NCBI RefSeq assembly: GCF_028294535.1
Contig: NZ_JAQBIE010000031.1
Coordinates: 1-38,114, forward strand
DNA: 38,114 bases
From: Paracoccus onchidii
GTDB taxonomy: Bacteria; Pseudomonadota; Alphaproteobacteria; Rhodobacterales; Rhodobacteraceae
Direction of reading: 5' to 3'
Positions 1 through 7,342 of this stretch are shown here, in pieces; the stretch's first letter is position 1, and each line of letters opens with the position of its first letter. The position numbers and the translations under genes are program-made. A model generated the notes under the pieces. The model worked only from the letters and a program-made list of their open reading frames with translations. It did not search any database and had not been told where the DNA came from.

Positions 1-60
1 CTCGGTGATCTGCGCGACCGCGTCACGCTTGAACTCGGCGCTGAAATTGCCTTTGCCCAT
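1..60 (-). pseudogene. IS3-family transposase OrfA, N-terminal fragment
   Basis: The minus strand encodes the first 20 residues of a small helix-turn-helix OrfA beginning MGKGNFSAEFKRDAVAQITE, with its ATG at position 60. That opening is typical of IS3-family OrfA proteins, which bind the insertion-sequence ends. A good ribosome binding site (AAGGAGG) lies just upstream on the minus strand, so this is a genuine gene start. The gene runs off the left edge, so whether the rest is intact cannot be known. It is divergent from the second IS3 element that starts at about 122. Confidence 0.7.
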
Positions 61-120
61 CTCGGCCTCCTTGCCTCAAAATTAGGGAAGAAGGCGTCTA
101 CGAATCTAGGGGCTATTCAT
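1..120 (-). mobile_element. 5' end of an IS3-family insertion sequence
   Basis: This is the 5' end of the element whose OrfA starts at 60. Reading the minus strand, the likely terminal repeat begins TGAATAGCCCC near position 118-120, followed by about 60 bases of leader before OrfA. Its outer end almost touches the outer end of the next insertion sequence. The boundary is inferred from the leader and from the dinucleotide TG typical of IS3 ends; the other end lies outside the window. Confidence 0.5.
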
Positions 121-159
121 TTTGAGGTAGAGTCCGTCCCAACGAAGGAGACGGACAGA

Positions 160-426
160 ATGAAGAGATCAAGGTTCAGCGAAGAGCAGATCATCGCGAT
201 CCTGAAGCAGCAGGAAAGCGGTGTAGCGACAGCGGAAGTGTGCCGCGAGCACGGGATCAGTTCGGCGACGTTCTACAAGTGGAAGGCGAAGTTCGGCGGG
301 CTCGAAGTGTCGGATGCCCGCAGGCTGAAGGCGCTCGAGGATGAGAACGCAAAGCTGAAGAGGCTGTTGGCCGAGCAGATGCTGGACAACGCGATGCTGC
401 GAGACGTTGCATCAAAAAAATGGTGA
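160..426 (+). CDS. IS3-family transposase OrfA
   Basis: This 88-residue protein has the standard OrfA layout: an N-terminal helix-turn-helix (residues 1-50, with SEEQIIAILKQ at the start and a second helix around SSATFYKWK), followed by a leucine-zipper-like coiled coil (about 55-85, containing ENAKLKRLLAEQ). OrfA recognises the element ends and, by frameshifting, forms the N-terminal part of the OrfAB transposase. The coding frame ends in SKKW and a stop straight after a run of seven A residues at 414-420, where ribosomes would slip by -1 into orfB. The gene is intact, but its partner orfB is truncated. Confidence 0.85.
   Translation: MKRSRFSEEQIIAILKQQESGVATAEVCREHGISSATFYKWKAKFGGLEVSDARRLKALEDENAKLKRLLAEQMLDNAMLRDVASKKW
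414..420 (+). promoter_or_regulatory. Programmed -1 frameshift site (A7) of the IS3 element
   Basis: Seven consecutive A residues sit six bases before the orfA stop. orfB lies in the -1 frame and its own ATG overlaps the last A of the run. This is the arrangement used by IS3-family elements to make the OrfAB fusion. The call rests on position and sequence; slippage itself is not shown. Confidence 0.65.
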
Positions 427-809
427 CGCCCGCGGCCAGGCGGGAGGCCGTGGCACATCTGTGCGAAGCGCATCAGGTGAGCCAGCGGCGGGCGTGTGCT
501 GCCCTTGGAACCGATCGGTCGAGCGTGCGCTATCGCAGCGTGCGACCCGACGATACCGACTTGCGTCAAGCAATGAAGGCCGTGGCGGCAGAGCGCCGTC
601 GGTTCGGCTATCGGCGCGTGCATGTGATGCTGGAACGGCAGGGCTGGCAGCGCACAATACCGGAGGGCAGCTGGCTGGCACGCATGTTGGCGCGCAAGCC
701 CTGGATGCTGGTCGCGATCGCACTGGCCAACAAGATGGCGCGGCAGATCTGGGCGATGCTGACGACGGACGAGGATTACAGGGATCCGGCGCTGGCAGGC
801 GCGGCATGA
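420..809 (+). pseudogene. Chimeric ORF: IS3 OrfB N-terminus joined to IS110 transposase C-terminus
   Basis: Residues 1-77 match the start of an IS3 OrfB (the HTH_21-type region with RRFGYRRVHVML), ending at GWQ. From residue 80 the protein switches to the conserved tail of IS110-family transposases: PEGSWLARMLARKP, then ALANKMAR, then WAMLTTDEDYRDP. The join at about nucleotide 651 keeps the frame open, so a 129-residue hybrid is still readable. It lacks the DDE catalytic core of IS3 and the DEDD RuvC-like domain of IS110, so it should be inactive. It is a clear recombination or nested-insertion scar. Confidence 0.75.
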
Positions 810-1090
810 TGCTCATGTCAAACCGGCAGTGACGGTGCGAGGGGGTGTCAGAAGACGATGATCTGAATGGGCAAAATGATCGAACAGATCCGGATTGGGA
901 AAACCAGCAGGCTGCTGCGAGCCTGAGGGCTCGTTCTTCAGATGTGGACCCGATCCGCTGATCATCATCCCGGCCCACGGCTTCTGGAAATGCCGCACAC
1001 TGAGGCCTGACAGAAGTTCGCACTCGATCACATGCTCGAACGGTCAAAAATTTCTTGCACTACGGGCGGCAACCACAGAAGCAGCCTGCT
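652..1090 (+). mobile_element. IS110-family 3' remnant with non-coding right end
   Basis: The segment carries the last ~50 codons of an IS110-family transposase (stop at 809) and about 280 bases of non-coding DNA after it. That tail, with GGATTGGGAAAACC near 890-907 and a GATCACATGCTCGAA stretch near 1026, resembles the right flanks often seen in alphaproteobacterial IS110-family elements, from memory. It ends near 1090, where another IS3 5' end begins. It contains no convincing protein gene. IS110-family elements encode a targeting RNA (bridge or seek RNA) in one non-coding end, and this could be such a locus. Confidence 0.55.
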
Positions 1091-1250
1091 AGGGCCTGTC
1101 TCTTGGGGACCCCGAAACACTGCCCTGTCAATCTTCCTAAGATTAGTGGTGTTCAAAAGTAGAATTTTCTCGGCAAGATATCTGAGGAGATTTACGATGA
1201 AGAACGGACGATACAGCGACGCACAGATCATGGCGGTGTTGAAGCAGGTA
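1091..1250 (+). mobile_element. 5' end of a third IS3-family element
   Basis: A leader of about 105 bases is followed by an OrfA start (MKNGRYSDAQIMAVLKQ) at 1197. Homology to OrfA stops after about 18 codons, where an ArdC-like tail begins in the same frame. Only the 5' end of the element survives. The left boundary is approximate and was placed where the IS110-type tail stops. Confidence 0.5.
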
Positions 1251-1505
1251 GAGCTTGTTGCCGAAATCGGTGCTTGCATGACCTCCCTTTCCCTCGGACT
1301 GACCCCAGATTTTGGGCAGAGCGGCGCATACATCGAAGGATGGCTTAAAGCCCTGCGGGACGACAAGAAGTTCATTTTCAGCGCCGCCAGCGCGGCACAG
1401 AAGGCGGTGGACTACACCACTGCCCTCGCCAACATTCAACATCGGGAATCCTCGACCCCAAAGGACGAGCTAGGTTGCTACAGGGAAAGGATATGTTGCC
1501 GATGA
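1197..1505 (+). pseudogene. Chimeric ORF: IS3 OrfA N-terminus joined to ArdC-like C-terminus
   Basis: The first ~18 residues (MKNGRYSDAQIMAVLKQ) are an IS3-type OrfA start. From residue 19 the sequence becomes ELVAEIGAC, and further on has YIEGWLKALRDDKKFIFSAAS followed by AQKAVDY, the C-terminal signature of ArdC-type antirestriction proteins with a zincin-like metallopeptidase domain. The N-terminal single-strand-DNA-binding domain and the HExxH site are missing. After AVDY the reading frame drifts into unrelated residues up to the stop at 1505. ArdC proteins are carried by plasmids and integrative elements to protect incoming DNA, so this marks a lost conjugative element. The 102-residue hybrid has no expected function. 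Confidence 0.65.
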
Positions 1506-1703
1506 ATACATGACGCCAAGCGCGTGGCTCAGTACATCGCGGCAGAAGTCGGCCCGTGTCGGAATGATCTCTCCGGTTTCAGGGTCGATCTTTTGCTGTT
1601 CTATCCCGTCCGCTTCGTGGCTCTCGTCCAGGATCATCACAGCATTGCTGGCAAGCGAACGCATGGCGGTTTGGCGATAGGTCGCCTGCCGTGAACTGGC
1701 CAT
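1470..1703 (-). pseudogene. Fragment of strawberry-notch-like NTP hydrolase/helicase
   Basis: The 77-residue minus-strand frame contains a DExH-like Walker B motif (VMILDESHEADG, about residues 22-33) and a motif III-like SSATY near residue 68. That pair and the sequence between them resemble the large plasmid-borne helicase/methylase proteins with a strawberry-notch domain. Those proteins exceed 1000 residues, so this is a small internal piece. Homology ends right after SSATY, where the junction with the ArdC tail falls, and the two frames overlap tail to tail. Together they suggest the remains of one plasmid or conjugative element. Confidence 0.5.
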
Positions 1704-1865
1704 ACAGGGCGGCCCGAGCGGAGGCTTGCGACCATCTCGGGGTCAGACCAAATCGAAAGTGATCCGCGCTGTTTCAGCGATCACGCTGGATTCACGCGGT
1801 GAATCCCCAAGCCGATTTGTGCAACGAGGCCGCGCCGCGCGTTCTTGCAGGACGCAAGCACGACC
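1704..1865. other. Junction between mobile debris and chromosomal backbone
   Basis: This stretch of about 160 bases has no convincing gene on either strand. It separates the helicase fragment from the stop codon of the CYTH gene and is the likely edge between acquired remnants and older chromosome. No intrinsic terminator for the CYTH gene was recognised here. Confidence 0.4.
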
Positions 1866-2345
1866 CTAGCTGGCTTGAGCCAGGGCCTCCTGGCGTTTCC
1901 TCAGCATGTTGATCTGACGGTATTCCGGCTGGCCGGTCACCTCTTGTCCGGCCCAGGGGGGCTTGGGAAAGTCGATGTCTTCGGAGGGCAGTTCGACCTC
2001 GGCCAGAATGATGCCATCCAATATGCCGCGATATTCATCCACGATCCATTCAAACCCGCCATAGGGGACGTGGTATCGGGTTTTTTCCATCACACCGCTT
2101 GGACAGTGCGCGTCCAGCATGGCCAGACCGTCGCTGTGAGGAATTTCATACTCGAATTCGTCTCGGGTTATGCCTTGGCGCGGTCCCTTGACGGTCAGCG
2201 TGGCGCGTTCGTTGTAAAAGCGGATGCGCACCTTGCGGCCACCCTCGAATGCGATCAGCCCGTCCCGAAGGTTGACCGCCTGCGAAACATGCTCTCGCCA
2301 ACTGTCGTTGACGAGCAGAAACTTGCGTTCAATTTCCTTGGGCAT
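1866..2345 (-). CDS. CYTH domain protein (inorganic triphosphatase-like)
   Basis: The predicted 159-residue protein is a single CYTH domain, the triphosphate tunnel fold that hydrolyses or binds triphosphates and polyphosphate with a divalent metal. It begins MPKEIERKFLL, carrying the family signature ExExK as EIERKF (residues 4-9). Basic and acidic tunnel residues follow, including KVRIRFYNERATLTVK and EVELPSEDIDFPKP. The upstream frame is open for 27 more codons, but the family always starts just before EIERKF, so the ATG at 2345 was chosen. It is divergent from the CHAD-ParA pair, which fits a shared polyphosphate theme. The true substrate (triphosphate, thiamine triphosphate or polyphosphate) cannot be told from sequence. 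Confidence 0.88.
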   Translation of the reverse strand: MPKEIERKFLLVNDSWREHVSQAVNLRDGLIAFEGGRKVRIRFYNERATLTVKGPRQGITRDEFEYEIPHSDGLAMLDAHCPSGVMEKTRYHVPYGGFEWIVDEYRGILDGIILAEVELPSEDIDFPKPPWAGQEVTGQPEYRQINMLRKRQEALAQAS

Positions 2346-2612
2346 TCGGCACTCGGGTTTTGATTGCAGTCGATGGTATGCGCGAAGCAGAGCGGGCGAT
2401 ATAGAGGTTTCTAGCAGAAGCTCCACCCCGGGTGTCGAGAAAATGCAGGCTCCGGCCCGCAGATCAGGTGTTTACATGAAAAATCGGCAGATTCTTGGTT
2501 TCCGTGGCGTCACCCCGAATTGCACCCTGTCGTTCACATCTCTGCGATGTTAACACTTGCAAATTCATATGAGGCTTTGTGGCCCGGGTTTGAAGCGCGC
2601 AAGGGGGCAGAA
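2346..2612. other. Divergent intergenic region between CYTH and CHAD genes
   Basis: About 267 bases lie between the chosen CYTH start (2345, minus) and the chosen CHAD start (2613, plus). Both genes must be read from promoters here unless the CHAD gene starts further upstream at 2520 or 2547. I did not find a convincing pair of -10 and -35 boxes. The divergent layout would allow joint control. Confidence 0.4.
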
Positions 2613-4133
2613 TTGGCAAGGCACGATACGGTGGATTTCATGATCCTTGCGGATTCTCCACAGACATTATTCGCCGAACAGGTCGCCAAGCTGCAGCCAC
2701 AGCTGGAAGAGGATGTAAAAACCGGTTTTGCGCTGCTGGACAATTTTGATGGCGATTTGCGCCAGTCGGGGCGGGCGTTGCTTTGGATGGGCGATGGGCT
2801 GTTGCTGTTGGATGATCGCGCAGCTTCTTTGTTTCAGGCGTTACCTGGCAATCAGCGGTTCGTGGCGGATTTACCTGACGGCCCTGTAAAAAACGCGCTT
2901 GCTGACCTGCCCGATCTGCGCTGTTTGCTGGAACTGACATCGGGCAGTCTGAGCCGCAGGAATGGCGCGCTGGTCGATGATGAAGGCAAGACCCGCACAC
3001 GGTTCACCTTGCTGGAACTGCATGGCACCGACGGCAATGTCATGTTGGTCCAGACCGAAAAATTGCGCGGATATGAAAAGGCGCATGGCCAGTTACAGGC
3101 ATATCTGCTTGCCGCAGCTGATGGCGGATCGGGGGCGACGGCGCACATCTATCATGCGCTTGTGCCTGATCATCTGCCCTATATCGCCAAACCCAAGACG
3201 GTCTTTGCACCAGATGAAAAAGCCGTCGTTGCCGCCACGCATGTCATCTCGGCCTATCTTGCCGTCGCGCAACGCAACGAAGAGGGGATCATCGCGGATC
3301 TGGATACCGAGTTTCTGCATGATTACCGCGTTGCCCTGCGCAAGATCCGCTCGGTTCTGAGTTTGTTCAGGGGTGTGTACTCTGACAGTCAGACCGTCGC
3401 GTTGAAGCGCAGCTTTTCCGAGCTGATGGCCCCGACCGGCCGCTTGCGTGACATCGATGTCTATCTGATGGAGCGCGACGACTACTATCGCCTGCTGCCT
3501 GAAAGCCTGCATGGCGGGCTGGAGGAAATGTTCGGCCGTTTTCAGAAAAGTCGCAAATCAGAGCTGCGAAAGCTGACCCGCCGTTTCGAAGGACAGGCAT
3601 ATGCGCGGCAGATGACATCCCTGCAGGCGCTGTTTTCCGATACCTCGCGCCTGCATATGGGGCCTGCGGCAGAACGGCCGGTGCATGAATATGCGCGCGA
3701 ACTGATATGGAAACGTTATCGCAAGGTCTGCAAGATGGGGCGTGCGATCGACGACAACACGCCCGATGAGCTGGTGCATGAATTGCGGATCAACTGCAAG
3801 AAACTGCGTTACTTGATGGAATTTTTCGCACCGCTCTTTTCCAGAAAAGAGGTCAAGGCCAGGATCAATGACCTGAAGGGGTTGCAGGATAATCTGGGGC
3901 TGTTCAACGATTACTCGGTTCAACAGGTCGCCCTGCAAGAGGTATTGGATCGTGCCAAGATGTCCGATCGCGGCAAGAAACTGGACATGGCCAAAAGCGT
4001 TGGTGCCCTGATCGCGATTCTGCACCAGCGCCAGCTTGATGAACGCGCCCGCGTGACCCGCAGTTTTGCCGAATTCGACAGTGCCGCTGTTCAGGACAGT
4101 TTTCGAAATCAGTTTCAGAAGGTGACCGCCTGA
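2613..4133 (+). CDS. CHAD domain protein with CYTH-like N-terminal half
   Basis: The C-terminal half (roughly the last 300 residues) is a CHAD domain, an alpha-helical fold rich in conserved His, Arg and Lys that binds polyphosphate. It shows both helical repeats: FLHDYRVALRKIRS, then LRDIDVYL, and later ELVHELRINCKKLRYLMEFF. The N-terminal half has a beta-rich CYTH-like stretch (DDEGKTRTRFTLLEL, then VMLVQTEKLRGYEKA), making it a degenerate CYTH-CHAD protein. The start is uncertain. TTG at 2613 has the best Shine-Dalgarno (AAGGGGG at 2601); ATG at 2547 and an open frame back to 2520 are alternatives. One base separates its stop from the parA start, so the two are almost surely co-translated. 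CHAD proteins of other bacteria localise to polyphosphate granules. Confidence 0.85.
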   Translation: MARHDTVDFMILADSPQTLFAEQVAKLQPQLEEDVKTGFALLDNFDGDLRQSGRALLWMGDGLLLLDDRAASLFQALPGNQRFVADLPDGPVKNALADLPDLRCLLELTSGSLSRRNGALVDDEGKTRTRFTLLELHGTDGNVMLVQTEKLRGYEKAHGQLQAYLLAAADGGSGATAHIYHALVPDHLPYIAKPKTVFAPDEKAVVAATHVISAYLAVAQRNEEGIIADLDTEFLHDYRVALRKIRSVLSLFRGVYSDSQTVALKRSFSELMAPTGRLRDIDVYLMERDDYYRLLPESLHGGLEEMFGRFQKSRKSELRKLTRRFEGQAYARQMTSLQALFSDTSRLHMGPAAERPVHEYARELIWKRYRKVCKMGRAIDDNTPDELVHELRINCKKLRYLMEFFAPLFSRKEVKARINDLKGLQDNLGLFNDYSVQQVALQEVLDRAKMSDRGKKLDMAKSVGALIAILHQRQLDERARVTRSFAEFDSAAVQDSFRNQFQKVTA

Positions 4134-4134
4134 C

Positions 4135-4887
4135 ATGAAAATCATTGCTTGCTATTCAAACAAGGGCGGGGTTGGCAAATCGGCGGCGGCGGTCAATCTG
4201 GCCCATGCGGCGGCCAGCGCCGGGGTCAATACCTTGCTGTGCGATCTGGATCCGCAAGGGGCTTCGGGGTTCTATTACCGGGTCAAGCCTTCGAAGAAGC
4301 TTCAGGATGACCGGTTCTTCACCGATGTGAAGAAATTCACCAATGCGATCAAGGCCAGTGACTATCCGAATCTCGACATCCTGCCCGCCAATATGAGCTA
4401 TCGTGATTTCGACGTGTTCCTGTCGCGGATGAAGAACAGCCGCTCGCGATTGAAAAAGGCGTTGAAATCGGTGGATGCGGATTACGATCTGATCATCCTT
4501 GATTGCCCGCCCAACCTGTCGACCCTGTCAGAAAATGTCTTTCGCGCCGCCGATGCGATCCTTGTTCCCGTCGTCCCCACGACGCTTTCCGAACGGACAT
4601 TCGAACAGATCACCGAGTTTTTCCGTGACGAAGGTCTGTCCGACAAGAAGCTGGTGCCGTTCTTTTCGATGGTGCAGCGCCAAAAGACCCTGCATGGCGA
4701 AACGATGGCGCGGATGCGCGAAACCTATGGCAAGCGGTTTCTGGATGCATTCATTCCGTTCACGACCGATATTGAACGGATGGGTGCCCATCGCGCACCG
4801 GTTGCAACCTATGCGGCACGCAAGACCGGCGGTCGCGCCTATGACGCGTTCTGGCAAGAGTTGTCATCCCGCCTGAAGTTGACATAG
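4135..4887 (+). CDS. Orphan ParA/MinD-family ATPase
   Basis: This 250-residue protein is a ParA-type positioning ATPase. It has the deviant Walker A KGGVGKS (K10 to S16, with signature lysine K10 and catalytic lysine K15), the Walker A' stretch LCDLDPQGASG (D39), and Walker B LIILDCPP (D123). Such ATPases dimerise with ATP on nucleoid DNA and move cargo. There is no parB, parS-like repeat or replication gene nearby, so plasmid or chromosome partition is unlikely. It starts one base after the CHAD stop, implying that the CHAD protein or what it binds is the cargo. The N-terminus lacks the extra DNA-binding domain of plasmid type Ia ParA. It converges on nadC. Confidence 0.88.
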   Translation: MKIIACYSNKGGVGKSAAAVNLAHAAASAGVNTLLCDLDPQGASGFYYRVKPSKKLQDDRFFTDVKKFTNAIKASDYPNLDILPANMSYRDFDVFLSRMKNSRSRLKKALKSVDADYDLIILDCPPNLSTLSENVFRAADAILVPVVPTTLSERTFEQITEFFRDEGLSDKKLVPFFSMVQRQKTLHGETMARMRETYGKRFLDAFIPFTTDIERMGAHRAPVATYAARKTGGRAYDAFWQELSSRLKLT

Positions 4888-4918
4888 TGCGCCCGTCGAC
4901 AAGGCCGTCGCGCGCGAT

Positions 4919-5770
4919 CTAGAAGTCGAGCCCCAGATCGATCGTGCCGACCGAATGGGTCAACGCCCCCGATGAGATATAGTCGACGCCTGTCGCGGCG
5001 ACTTCGGCAATGCGATCAAGGCGCATATTCCCCGAGGCTTCCAGGATCAGGCGTCCGCCGTTCATGGTCACTGCCTGTGTCAGCATCGGTGTCGACATAT
5101 TGTCCAGCAACACGACATCCGCGCCGCCCTGATCCAGCACTTGCTGCAATTGATCCAGATCATCGACTTCGATCTCGACACGCATCATATGTGACGCGCG
5201 TTCCCTGACGGCTTGCAGGACCGACGCAATTCCTCCGGCGGCGGCAATGTGATTGTCCTTGATCAGAATCGCATCCGACAATGAAAAACGATGGCTAAAG
5301 CCGCCTCCATGCAGCACCGCCTGCTTTTCGACGAGGCGCAGGCCCGGGGTGGTCTTGCGCGTGCAGGTGATCCGGGTGGCGAAACCCTCGGTCCGGGCAA
5401 CGAAATCGGCGGTCATCGTGGCGGTGCCACAAAGCCTGCCGAGGAAGTTCAGAGCAACACGTTCGCCCGAAAGGATCGAGGCGGCTTCGCCCTCGATCAC
5501 GGCCAGTTCGTCCCCCGCAGCAAAGCTGTTGCCATCGTCAATCAGGATCCGGACGTGCAGCGATGGATCGACCAGGCCAAAGGCCAGCCGCGCAAGCTGC
5601 ATTCCCGAAACCACGCCTGACTGTCGTGCGACGATCCGGGCGCGATATTGCGTGCCGGCCGCAATGACGGTGCGGGTCGTGATGTCGCCATTCGTGCCCA
5701 GATCTTCCAACAGCGCCGCGCGCACCAGCGGTTCAAGGATCATGTCGGGCAAAGGGGGCAGGGTGGTCAT
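4919..5770 (-). CDS. nadC: Nicotinate-nucleotide pyrophosphorylase (carboxylating)
   Basis: NadC (quinolinate phosphoribosyltransferase) joins quinolinate to PRPP, giving nicotinate mononucleotide, CO2 and pyrophosphate, the third step of de novo NAD synthesis in the cytoplasm. The 283-residue length is normal. Typical motifs are ALLEDLGTNGDITT near the N-terminus, TRKTTPGLRLVEKQAVLHGG in the centre (quinolinate and PRPP binding), ILIKDNH, and VEIEVDDLDQ. The C-terminus has LEASGNMRLDRIAEVAATGVD and SSGALTHS. Its ATG overlaps the nadB stop (ATGA), so it is the last gene of the nadA-nadB-nadC operon. No terminator is evident in the 31 bases before parA, which converges on it. Confidence 0.96.
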   Translation of the reverse strand: MTTLPPLPDMILEPLVRAALLEDLGTNGDITTRTVIAAGTQYRARIVARQSGVVSGMQLARLAFGLVDPSLHVRILIDDGNSFAAGDELAVIEGEAASILSGERVALNFLGRLCGTATMTADFVARTEGFATRITCTRKTTPGLRLVEKQAVLHGGGFSHRFSLSDAILIKDNHIAAAGGIASVLQAVRERASHMMRVEIEVDDLDQLQQVLDQGGADVVLLDNMSTPMLTQAVTMNGGRLILEASGNMRLDRIAEVAATGVDYISSGALTHSVGTIDLGLDF

Positions 5771-7323
5771 ACATCCTCCGATAGCAGGGCATCGCGCATC
5801 GCAAGCGCGGTATCAAGTGTCATTCGGCTGCGGATTGCGGGGTTGATCTGGTCCGGGAAATCATCGCGGTAATGTGCGCCACGGCTTTCGCGCCGTTCCA
5901 GCGCGGCGGCGCAGATCAAGGTGGCGGTGGCGGTCATGTTCAGCAGGGTTTCACAATCGGACTGGCGGGATTCGATCCGGGCGATTTCGCGCAGGGCGTT
6001 GCGCAGACCGGTGCCATTGCGCACCACACCTGCGCCCGCCGTCATCACCTTCCGCAATTCCTGGACCAGATCGTCTTGGGCGGTCGGGCCGGGTTGCAAA
6101 TCAGGCAGCACCACCGGCGGTTCGTCTTGTTCCGGTGCGGTGACGCTGTGCCTGATATCCAGCGCGCAGATGCGTCCAAAGACAAGCGCTTCCAGCAATC
6201 CGTTCGACGCCAGGCGATTGGCGCCATGCAACCCTGTCGAAGATGCCTCGCCACAGACCCAAAGCCCTTCGAGGCTGGCGCGTCCATTGGCCGCGACGGC
6301 GATTCCGCCCATGTGATAATGCGCTGCGGCGGCGACCGGGATCGGTTCGCGGACAGGATCGATGCCCGCGTTCAGGCAGGCATTGGCGACGGCGGGAAAT
6401 TCTTCGATGATCCGTTGACCCAGACAGGCGCGTGTATCCAGCATCGGACGCTGACCTTGCCGCCATTGCGCATAGATCGCGCGCGCCACAACATCGCGGG
6501 GGGCCAGTTCCGCGTCGGGGTGAACATCGATCATAAAGCGTTCACCCGCGGCGTTGATCAAGTGTGCGCCTTCTCCGCGCAGGGCTTCGGTTGCCAATGG
6601 CGCCGGGTCAACGCCGCAATCAATTGCAGTCGGGTGAAATTGCACGAACTCGGCATCGGCGACAATCGCGCCGGCTCTTGCGGCCATGCCGATGACCTCG
6701 CCCCGGATACGCGGCGGATTGGTCGTGACGGCAAACAGCCCGCCCGAACCACCGCCCGCCAACAAGACCGCCGGCGCATCGATGGTCACCGTCTGTGATC
6801 CGTTGCTGCGGGCGATCCGAACGCCTTGGACGCGATTGGCCGATCGGATCAGGCCGGTGGCAACCACCCCCTCCAGAACCTGGATCGAGGATGTGGCGCC
6901 TGCCTGCGCAATCAGCGCGCGCATGATTTCCGCACCTGCCTGATCGCCGCGGACCCGAACCACGCGGGCAAAGCTGTGGGCGGCTTCGCGGGACAGGACG
7001 TAATCGCCGTTTTCGCGCCGATCAAAGGGTGTGCCAAGTCTGGTCAGGTCAAGGATATGGGTCCGCGCCTCTTCGGTCACCATCCTTGCGATGGCCGGGT
7101 CGACGCTGCCTGCACCGGCGCGCAATGTATCACGGGCATGTGCCTCGGCACTGTCGGCGCGATCCATCGCCGCCGCGACCCCGCCCTGCGCCCAGCCGGA
7201 ACTTGCCCCTTGCCCCAGCGGATCGGGCGAGATCATCAGAACCGGGCGCGGTGCCAGCTTGAGCGCCGCATAAAGCGCAGCCAGACCTGCGCCCACGATC
7301 ACGACGCGATTGGTGTTGATCAT
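5767..7323 (-). CDS. nadB: L-aspartate oxidase
   Basis: NadB oxidises L-aspartate to iminoaspartate with FAD, the first step of de novo NAD synthesis. The 518-residue protein starts with the dinucleotide-binding motif VVIVGAGLAALYAAL. It has GGVAAAMDRADS with the flavin-binding SSGWAQGG, the conserved SREAAHSFARVVRV, VQFHPTAID, EALRGEGAHLINAAGERFM, and the C-terminal GLHGANRLASNGLLEALVFG. ATG at 7323 is preferred over the in-frame TTG at 7329 because AAGG lies six bases before it. The gene follows nadA by 19 bases and overlaps nadC by four. Product passes directly to NadA, as iminoaspartate is unstable. Confidence 0.96.
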   Translation of the reverse strand: MINTNRVVIVGAGLAALYAALKLAPRPVLMISPDPLGQGASSGWAQGGVAAAMDRADSAEAHARDTLRAGAGSVDPAIARMVTEEARTHILDLTRLGTPFDRRENGDYVLSREAAHSFARVVRVRGDQAGAEIMRALIAQAGATSSIQVLEGVVATGLIRSANRVQGVRIARSNGSQTVTIDAPAVLLAGGGSGGLFAVTTNPPRIRGEVIGMAARAGAIVADAEFVQFHPTAIDCGVDPAPLATEALRGEGAHLINAAGERFMIDVHPDAELAPRDVVARAIYAQWRQGQRPMLDTRACLGQRIIEEFPAVANACLNAGIDPVREPIPVAAAAHYHMGGIAVAANGRASLEGLWVCGEASSTGLHGANRLASNGLLEALVFGRICALDIRHSVTAPEQDEPPVVLPDLQPGPTAQDDLVQELRKVMTAGAGVVRNGTGLRNALREIARIESRQSDCETLLNMTATATLICAAALERRESRGAHYRDDFPDQINPAIRSRMTLDTALAMRDALLSEDV

Positions 7324-7342
7324 GTCCAACCTTGGTATGGCC

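Larger units (their letters stand above)
122..651 (+). mobile_element. IS3-family insertion sequence, right part lost
   Basis: The left terminal repeat probably starts TGAGGTAGAGTCC at about 122-123. It is followed by a complete orfA and the first 77 codons of orfB. The homology stops at the residues GWQ of orfB (about 651), where sequence of an unrelated IS110-family element begins. OrfA length and style suggest the IS407-like branch, which is inferred. Without the catalytic DDE domain of OrfB the element cannot move on its own. Confidence 0.65.

Noticed and set aside
4135..4887. Plasmid or chromosome partition ParA
   Set aside because: No parB, parS-like repeats or replication genes are near, and the neighbour is a CHAD gene in a tight operon.
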